The notes under the pieces are model-generated. The model did no database searches. It had not been told where the DNA came from and saw nothing but the letters and a program-made list of their open reading frames with translations. A stretch of DNA of 9,244 nt from Dehalococcoidia bacterium (GTDB lineage Bacteria; Chloroflexota; Dehalococcoidia; Tepidiformales; Tepidiformaceae), in the NCBI GenBank assembly GCA_007126855.1, contig SLAK01000394.1, positions 1 to 9,244 on the forward strand, read 5' to 3'. Shown one piece after another: positions 5,238 to 9,244 of the stretch. Every line of letters starts with the position of its first letter. Position 1 is the first letter of the stretch. A program made the position numbers and the translations under genes.

Positions 5238-5732
5238 ATGACGAACAGCGACGGCGCTCGGCAAGCAGGAGGCCCTCCCATCATCTGCGTGCGCGGGCCT
5301 TCAGGTTCGGGCAAGACGGCGCTTTGCGAACGCCTGATCGGGGCGCTGGGCAGGATGGGCGAACGTGTCGGCTATGTGAAACGAACGCACCATCCGCTGG
5401 ACCTGCCGCACAAGGCATCGAGCCGCATCTGGCGGAGTGGCGCCGCGGCGATGGTGCTCCGCTCAACAGACCGGGTGCAGGTGACGCTGCCCGACGGGGA
5501 GACATCCGTCGAAGACCTGGTCGCGTTGCTGCCGGCGGGGATCACGCTGGTGTTGCTGGAGACGCACGAACCGGAGCCGTACCCGTCGATCCTGTCGATG
5601 CGTCTATCGCCGGCGGAGGGGGAAGAGGTGATTGCACGGTGGGAGCTGGAATGCCTGGACGATGATGTCTGCGGGGTGCTGGCAGCGGTACTTGGCGAGA
5701 TCCGGCGCGAGGCAAGCTCGGCGCGGAAGTGA
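5238..5732 (+). CDS. mobB: MobB-like molybdopterin-guanine dinucleotide biosynthesis P-loop protein
   Basis: A 164-aa GTPase-like protein of the MobB family, which assists MobA in attaching a nucleotide to molybdopterin for molybdoenzymes such as DMSO-reductase-family nitrate reductases. The Walker A motif GPSGSGKT is at residues 20-27. The next family block, RVGYVKRTHH (43-52), corresponds to the usual VGVIKH.HH. A further block, SSRIWRSGAAAMVLRSTDRV (61-80), corresponds to D.W.HR.AGA.AV.L.S..R. The usual hydrophobic strand plus EGFK is altered to LVLLETHEPEPYPSI (104-118), so the Walker B/substrate loop is divergent. The start ATG at 5238 has GAGGA 7 bases upstream; an in-frame extension from 5184 has no family sequence. 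No mobA is adjacent. A MOSC gene about 3 kb downstream supports a molybdenum-cofactor theme. Confidence 0.8.
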   Translation: MTNSDGARQAGGPPIICVRGPSGSGKTALCERLIGALGRMGERVGYVKRTHHPLDLPHKASSRIWRSGAAAMVLRSTDRVQVTLPDGETSVEDLVALLPAGITLVLLETHEPEPYPSILSMRLSPAEGEEVIARWELECLDDDVCGVLAAVLGEIRREASSARK

Positions 5733-5762
5733 CACCCGAGTTGGTGCTTCTCGAGGGCGCGC

Positions 5763-5799
5763 GAGCCGCGTAATGACGCCGGCGCGGCTCAGCCGGCGT
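5763..5799 (+). repeat. Two mutually exclusive hairpins after mobB
   Basis: GAGCCGCG (5763-5770) can pair with CGCGGCTC (5783-5790), and ACGCCGGC (5776-5783) can pair with GCCGGCGT (5792-5799). The stems interleave and share base 5783, so an RNA can form one or the other. The connecting segment of 1-2 bases is too short to allow both as a pseudoknot. Confidence 0.5.
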
Positions 5800-5845
5800 G
5801 TCGAGAGCCTGGCCAGAAGCACTTCTTGCTGGAATACACAGAAAC

Positions 5846-5880
5846 AAGGGGGTGGCTTTCCATGTGAAAGCCACCCCCTT
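5846..5880. terminator. 15-bp perfect hairpin, probable transcription terminator
   Basis: AAGGGGGTGGCTTTC pairs without mismatch to GAAAGCCACCCCCTT across the 5-base loop CATGT. It lies 114 bases after mobB and well before the next gene, fitting a terminator for the mobB transcript. On the plus strand the stem ends in only TT and then CGG; the minus strand is followed by GTTTCTGTGT. A classical U-tract is therefore missing on the coding side. Confidence 0.55.
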
Positions 5881-6251
5881 CGGCCAGGCAAGCCGGCCGC
5901 GGGAGGAGCCGCGCGCGGCTCCGAAGGTTGCGGCCATCGTGGTTGGCGGCCCGGACGGCGAGGCCACAGGAACAACCCCGAGTCTGTCCGGTAGAGCGCC
6001 GCAAAGGTGGCCGCCTGCGAACCGGTGGACGCCGCGCGTCGGCCTGATCATTACAGCCCGGGCACGGCGTGCGTATGACGCAGGTCACAGCGGGTACAAG
6101 GCGGGTGTAGTCGCGGTTTTGATTAACGTGACGTGATTTTTGTCGCATCCGGCGCGGGAGTGCCGGGCGAGGATGGGAACACGTTTTGAACTATTTGCAC
6201 GGGCCCGGTGGTGGGAACGCCGTGCCGGCCCGGCACGCTGGGAGCAAGGCC

Positions 6252-6479
6252 GTGGCATACATCGAGATTGACCACCGGGGGCTGGAGCCGCAGGAGCCGG
6301 TTGTACGGACGCTGGATGCGCTGGCCCGGCTGGAGGGCGGCGACGAACTGACTGTGTTGCTGGACGACGAGCCGCTGTTGCTCTACCCGGAGCTGGAGCG
6401 GCGAGGATACGACTGGAAAGTTGAGCATCGCGACGGGTTTCTCGCGCTGCGCATTCGGGAAGAAGGGGCCGACGAATGA
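6252..6479 (+). CDS. DUF2249 domain protein
   Basis: A 75-aa soluble protein consisting of one DUF2249 domain, a TusA-like small alpha/beta fold often found near denitrification and haem-copper oxidase genes. The family core is obvious: IEIDHRGLEPQEPVVRTLDAL (residues 4-24), then LLDDEPLLLYPELERRGYDW (36-55), and a final strand FLALRI. The GTG at 6252 was chosen because GGGAG (6240-6244) lies 7 bases upstream and the domain begins at once; an upstream TTG at 6186 would add 22 residues unlike the family. The stop overlaps the next gene as ATGA (6476-6479), so the two are translationally coupled. Its biochemical role is unknown; a function in handling nitric oxide or maturing respiratory metalloproteins is inferred from the partner. 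Confidence 0.85.
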   Translation: MAYIEIDHRGLEPQEPVVRTLDALARLEGGDELTVLLDDEPLLLYPELERRGYDWKVEHRDGFLALRIREEGADE

Positions 6480-7852
6480 TGCGCCCGGGGAGTCCACCGA
6501 GAGCCACAACCCGATGGGTAGCAGATGAGTCGGTGCCGCTGGTCGCGCCAGGGCGGCCGCAGGGAAAGACAGGGGCGCAGGTACGAGTGCCCTGGCTCTT
6601 TGCTGCGGCGATGGGGGCCGCCCTGGCAGTGGCCGCCATTGCGGGGACCGGGCTTGGGATGCTGGCGGCATTGGAGACCTGGATCGGACAGACGCAGTGG
6701 ACGGCGAGCGTGCAGGGGCACGGGCGGGTGCAGCTCTTCAGCTTTGCCGCGGTGTTCGTGGCGGCGCTGGCGTTCGAATTCGTGGTGCGGCTTAACGGCA
6801 GGCAGCCGCTGCCAGCCTGGCCGAGAGTGGTGGTGCTTGCGCTGATCGGTGCGGGCGCAGTGGCCATGGCAGCAGCGCAACTGCTTGAGGGGCGTGTGCC
6901 GGGGCTACTGGTGGGCGGCGCGCTGGCCGGTCTGGCAGGCGCTGGCGGCTTCTTCGCGCTGATCGCGCGGGTGAGGCCGGCGCGGCCTTTGCGCATCGAT
7001 GTGCAGCCGTTGTTCTTCCCGGCGGCGGGCGCCTGGCTGGTGGTCGCTGCGGTCATCTCGGTGGTTGCGGCGGCGAACGCGACGGGCGGGATCCTCGGGC
7101 TGGCTGATTCGCGGGCGGTGAGCGAGCTGGTGTTGCGCGGCTTCGTGCTGAACGTGGTCGCCGGAGTGGCATTGCGCGCGCTGCCGGGGCACCTTGGCGT
7201 GAGGCCATTGCGGCAGGGACAAATGGTGCTGGTGTTCGCGGGACTGAACACCGCAGTTGTGCTGTGGCTGGCCGGCAGCGGGGCGCCCGGGATGGCAGCG
7301 GCAGGAACCATGATGCGAGTGGGCGATGTGCTTCTCGCGCTGGCGGTGGTGGCATTCACATGGTGGAGCGGGGTGTTGCGCGCGTTCCGGATGCCGGGAA
7401 CGGGTGTCGAGCGATACCAGTCGCTCGTGCCGCTAGCCTGGCTGGGGCTTGTAGCCTACGCGGTGGCGCTTGCGGGATTCGCGCTCGCCGGCGGGCTACA
7501 CGAGCGGACGCTGTACCAGGAGGGGGCGGTGCGGCACATCTTGATGCTCGGCTTCATGGCGCCCCTCATGCTGGCGTTCGCGCACATCGTGCTGGCACGA
7601 TTTGGGACAGGCCGCATTGCGCATGAAAACGCGCTGACAGCAGCCTTTCTGCTGCTCATGGTGGCGTGGCCGCTACGGGTGATACCGGCACTGTTCACCG
7701 ATATGCCCTCGGATATGGGTCGCATGGTCATCGCCGGGTCGGGCGTGATGGTGGCGGTGGCCTTCGCGATGGCAGCGTTTGTGTGCGTGGCGACCGCGCG
7801 GCGGATTGCCGCGGCGCATCGCGGCCACGGGCGCGGTATTGCTGTGCACTAA
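6476..7852 (+). CDS. NnrS-like multi-pass membrane protein
   Basis: A 458-aa protein with about 12 hydrophobic segments, starting near residue 40 after a Pro/Arg-rich cytoplasmic N-terminus. It resembles NnrS-family proteins, haem-containing membrane proteins that relieve nitric oxide stress. Candidate metal or haem ligands include His82 (GHGRVQLFSF), His239 (LPGHLG), and His354 and His370 in RHILMLGFMAPLMLAFAH. Family identity rests on topology, the spaced His residues and the coupled DUF2249 gene, not on a signature I could match exactly. A distant haem-copper-oxidase-subunit-I-like or unrelated membrane protein remains possible. Two adjacent ATGs occur (6476 and 6479); the first overlaps the DUF2249 stop. 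The gene is followed by a short gap and an unknown membrane-anchored gene. Confidence 0.55.
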   Translation: MMRPGSPPRATTRWVADESVPLVAPGRPQGKTGAQVRVPWLFAAAMGAALAVAAIAGTGLGMLAALETWIGQTQWTASVQGHGRVQLFSFAAVFVAALAFEFVVRLNGRQPLPAWPRVVVLALIGAGAVAMAAAQLLEGRVPGLLVGGALAGLAGAGGFFALIARVRPARPLRIDVQPLFFPAAGAWLVVAAVISVVAAANATGGILGLADSRAVSELVLRGFVLNVVAGVALRALPGHLGVRPLRQGQMVLVFAGLNTAVVLWLAGSGAPGMAAAGTMMRVGDVLLALAVVAFTWWSGVLRAFRMPGTGVERYQSLVPLAWLGLVAYAVALAGFALAGGLHERTLYQEGAVRHILMLGFMAPLMLAFAHIVLARFGTGRIAHENALTAAFLLLMVAWPLRVIPALFTDMPSDMGRMVIAGSGVMVAVAFAMAAFVCVATARRIAAAHRGHGRGIAVH

Positions 7853-7945
7853 TAGCCCCGGGGCATGGCGCCTGGCGCGGCATGGAGTAGAGTCCACTAA
7901 AGGCGGGATTGGCCCGCCTGATCTGCCAGGTGTGCCGGGGGAGCG
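7853..7945. other. Short intergenic region with a small hairpin
   Basis: 93 bases between the NnrS-like gene and the next. AGGCGGG/CCCGCCT (7901-7907 with 7913-7919) forms a 7-bp stem with loop ATTGG, without a U-tract. It may attenuate read-through or simply be GC-rich chance. Confidence 0.3.
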
Positions 7946-8686
7946 ATGAGCGGCATGAACTGGCGCCGGCGAGTCCGGCGCCTGGACTGGGAAGCGGTTG
8001 CAGGCATCGTCGCGGCGGTGACCGCGCTGGTGCTGCACCTCCTGCACGTCGTGGACATCAACGTGCTGCTGGTGATCACGATGGTGCTGCTGGCGTTGCT
8101 GCTGGTCCGCGACCTGCACCGCGAGGACCGGGAAGAGCAGCTCGCCAAACTGGCGGAGGAAACGAGCGCCACCGTCGAACGGCTGGATGCGGCTTTCACG
8201 CCGCCGGACGCGGTCCTGGTGGGTCCGCGGCGGCTCCGGGACACGAGCGATCGGTTCGCGCGCAACGCACGAGGCGAGATGGTGTGGTTCAACGTGTGCC
8301 TCTTAATGTTCAGACCACAGCCATTGTTCGATTCCCTGTTGCGGCCGGCGATCGAGAACCCGAATGTGACGCGGATCCGGTTCATCCTCGATCCCGGAGA
8401 GCGGGAGCACTGGGAAGAGTTCGTGCTCCCAAAGGCGGCGGAATGCGATGGCAAGGAAAAGCTGCTAGAGCCGCACTGGGTACCGCTCGACGAAAGCGTT
8501 TCGTTCATCCTGGCGGATACGGGCGAAGAGGGACGCACCGAGGCGCAGCTCAGCTTCTGGGGTGAGCCATTCATGGCACGATCGCCAGGGCGGGATGTGC
8601 CAAGGTACACGTTTCATGTGCAGGCGCATTCGGACTTGATTCCACGCCTGATTGAGCTGGAGCGCAGCTACCGGATGCAACGCTGA
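7946..8686 (+). CDS. Membrane-anchored protein of unknown function
   Basis: A 246-aa protein not assigned to a named family. It has an Arg-rich N-terminus (NWRRRVRRLDW), two closely spaced helices at about 17-35 and 38-55 and a charged, probably coiled segment at 57-83 (RDLHREDREEQLAKLAEE). A cytoplasmic alpha/beta domain of about 160 residues follows. That domain has strand-helix blocks EMVWFNVCLLMF (111-122), a helix LFDSLLRPAIENPNV, a strand RIRFILD (143-149), then VSFILAD (185-191) and AQLSFWGEPF (200-209). The pattern is reminiscent of PLD-like folds, but no HxK(x)4D catalytic motif is present. The first ATG (7946) lies only 3 bases from GGGGGAG; the in-frame ATG at 7955 is 12 bases away, so the start is uncertain. 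It may share a transcript with the NnrS-like and MOSC genes. Confidence 0.75.
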   Translation: MSGMNWRRRVRRLDWEAVAGIVAAVTALVLHLLHVVDINVLLVITMVLLALLLVRDLHREDREEQLAKLAEETSATVERLDAAFTPPDAVLVGPRRLRDTSDRFARNARGEMVWFNVCLLMFRPQPLFDSLLRPAIENPNVTRIRFILDPGEREHWEEFVLPKAAECDGKEKLLEPHWVPLDESVSFILADTGEEGRTEAQLSFWGEPFMARSPGRDVPRYTFHVQAHSDLIPRLIELERSYRMQR

Positions 8687-8721
8687 GGCATTCGGCTGCC
8701 AGGACCAGGAAAGGCAGAGCT

Positions 8722-9244
8722 ATGGACGGACAGGTAATAGCGGTGAGTTGCGGCCCGACGCATTCGATGCGAAAGCCAAACCAGGGAGAGATCGTGCTGC
8801 TAGAAGGACTGGGGGTGGCCGGTGATGCTCACTCTGGCACGACGGTGAAGCACCGCTCGCGGGTTGCAAAAGACCCATCGCAGCCAAATCTCCGGCAGGT
8901 GCACCTGATCCACGCGGAGCTGATCGAGGATCTGCGGGCCGCGAATTTCGAAGTGTACCCGGGGGTCATGGGCGAGAACATCACAACCCGCGGCATTGAA
9001 CTGCTCCGGCTTCCAGCGGGGACGCGCCTGCTCATTGGGAAGCGTGCCGTGGTCGAGCTTACGGGCCTCCGCAATCCCTGTGCACAGCTCGATGGCATCC
9101 AGGAGGGCTTGCTGGCCGCGACACTCGACCGGGACGAGGAGGGGAACCTGGTACGAAAGGCGGGCGTCATGGGCGTGGTGGTCAGCGGCGGGGCCGTAAC
9201 GCCGGATGACCCGATCTGCGTGGAAGCGCCACCGGGGCCGCACC
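8722..9244 (+). CDS. MOSC domain protein (partial, runs off the right edge)
   Basis: 174 codons from an ATG with AGGAAAGG (8708-8715) 6 bases upstream, open to the window edge. The protein is a stand-alone MOSC domain, related to the sulfur/molybdenum-cofactor-binding C-terminal domain of molybdenum cofactor sulfurases and to YiiM-type proteins. Visible hallmarks are GLGVAGDAHSG (29-39), KHRSRVAKDPSQPNLRQVHLI (43-63), YPGVMGENITTRG (79-91), GTRLLIG (100-106) and the invariant-type Cys120 in LTGLRNPCAQLDG (113-125), which would bind sulfur or the cofactor. Only a short tail seems to be missing. It starts 35 bases after the unknown membrane-anchored gene, so co-transcription is likely, and together with mobB it supports a molybdoenzyme context. 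Confidence 0.9.
   Translation, partial: MDGQVIAVSCGPTHSMRKPNQGEIVLLEGLGVAGDAHSGTTVKHRSRVAKDPSQPNLRQVHLIHAELIEDLRAANFEVYPGVMGENITTRGIELLRLPAGTRLLIGKRAVVELTGLRNPCAQLDGIQEGLLAATLDRDEEGNLVRKAGVMGVVVSGGAVTPDDPICVEAPPGPH

Larger units (their letters stand above)
5733..6251. other. 519-base noncoding region with several strong inverted repeats
   Basis: No gene was recognised. It holds two overlapping alternative stems right after mobB (5763-5799), a 15-bp perfect hairpin (5846-5880) and an 18-bp perfect palindrome GGAGCCGCG-CGCGGCTCC (5905-5922). Closer to the next gene it holds an AT-richer patch (6115-6142) that contains TTGATT (6119-6124), the best promoter-like sequence before the DUF2249 gene. 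A degenerate gene remnant is possible but cannot be shown by reading. Confidence 0.35.

Noticed and set aside
5763..5799. H-type pseudoknot from the two interleaved stems
   Set aside because: Only 1-2 bases would have to cross an 8-bp stem, which is sterically too short; the stems are better read as alternatives.
5989..6040. tRNA-like stretch with GGTAGAGC and an antisense GGTTCGCAGG
   Set aside because: The two elements are on opposite strands, and no T-arm or acceptor stem could be paired.
5798..6136. Open frame in the gap after mobB
   Set aside because: It runs straight through a 15-bp perfect hairpin and an 18-bp palindrome, has no SD, and its translation shows no family or membrane features.
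6119..6136. FNR/DNR box upstream of the DUF2249 gene
   Set aside because: Only the half-site TTGAT is present; the partner half ATCAA at the right spacing is missing.
6085..7359. A 424-codon minus-strand frame opposite the NnrS-like gene
   Set aside because: Ala/Pro/Ser/Thr-rich shadow; the plus strand gives a regular multi-helix protein coupled to a family-assignable gene.
1..9244. CRISPR arrays, insertion sequences, attachment sites
   Set aside because: No regularly spaced direct repeats, transposase-like frames or integrase genes were seen; all clear genes look chromosomal.

Overview
The window is GC-rich DNA from a bacterial chromosome, densely coding on both strands. No phage, transposon, tRNA, rRNA or CRISPR signature was found. 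Nothing here fixes the taxon. A DUF1786 protein, Crp/Fnr-type regulation, and a mix of apparently leaderless starts and strong Shine-Dalgarno (SD) starts fit a Chloroflexota-like bacterium. That is an inference from gene content, not a demonstrated placement.

Layout: (1) 1-1236, minus strand: end of a histidine operon, hisF followed by hisI, with hisI cut by the window edge. (2) 1435-2231, plus: a 65-aa two-helix membrane protein overlapping a DoxX-family membrane protein by 4 bp. (3) 2259-2288: a strong hairpin shared by the converging DoxX gene and a Crp/Fnr-family regulator (2303-2989, minus). (4) 3152-3565, plus: a small cupredoxin lipoprotein with a Gln in the likely axial-ligand position. 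(5) 3566-3923: noncoding and rich in inverted repeats. (6) 3924-5021, plus: a DUF1786 protein of unknown function. (7) 5238-5732, plus: a MobB-like P-loop protein of molybdenum cofactor maturation. (8) 5733-6251: a second hairpin-rich noncoding stretch. (9) 6252-8686, plus: a DUF2249 protein translationally coupled to an NnrS-like multi-helix membrane protein, then an unrecognised membrane-anchored protein. (10) 8722 to the edge, plus: a MOSC-domain protein.

Taken together, regions 2-10 resemble an accessory set for respiration with nitrogen oxides or molybdoenzymes: a Cys-free Crp/Fnr regulator without the cAMP-site Arg-Ser, a cupredoxin, MobB, MOSC, and a DUF2249/NnrS-like pair. No catalytic reductase lies inside the window, so this is a guilt-by-association reading. 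The most distinctive direct sequence observations are three. First, hisF, the crp-like gene and the DUF1786 gene lack an SD and carry -10-like boxes just before the start codon. Second, two noncoding gaps are full of inverted repeats with mutually exclusive pairings. Third, the cupredoxin has a Met-to-Gln-type copper site.
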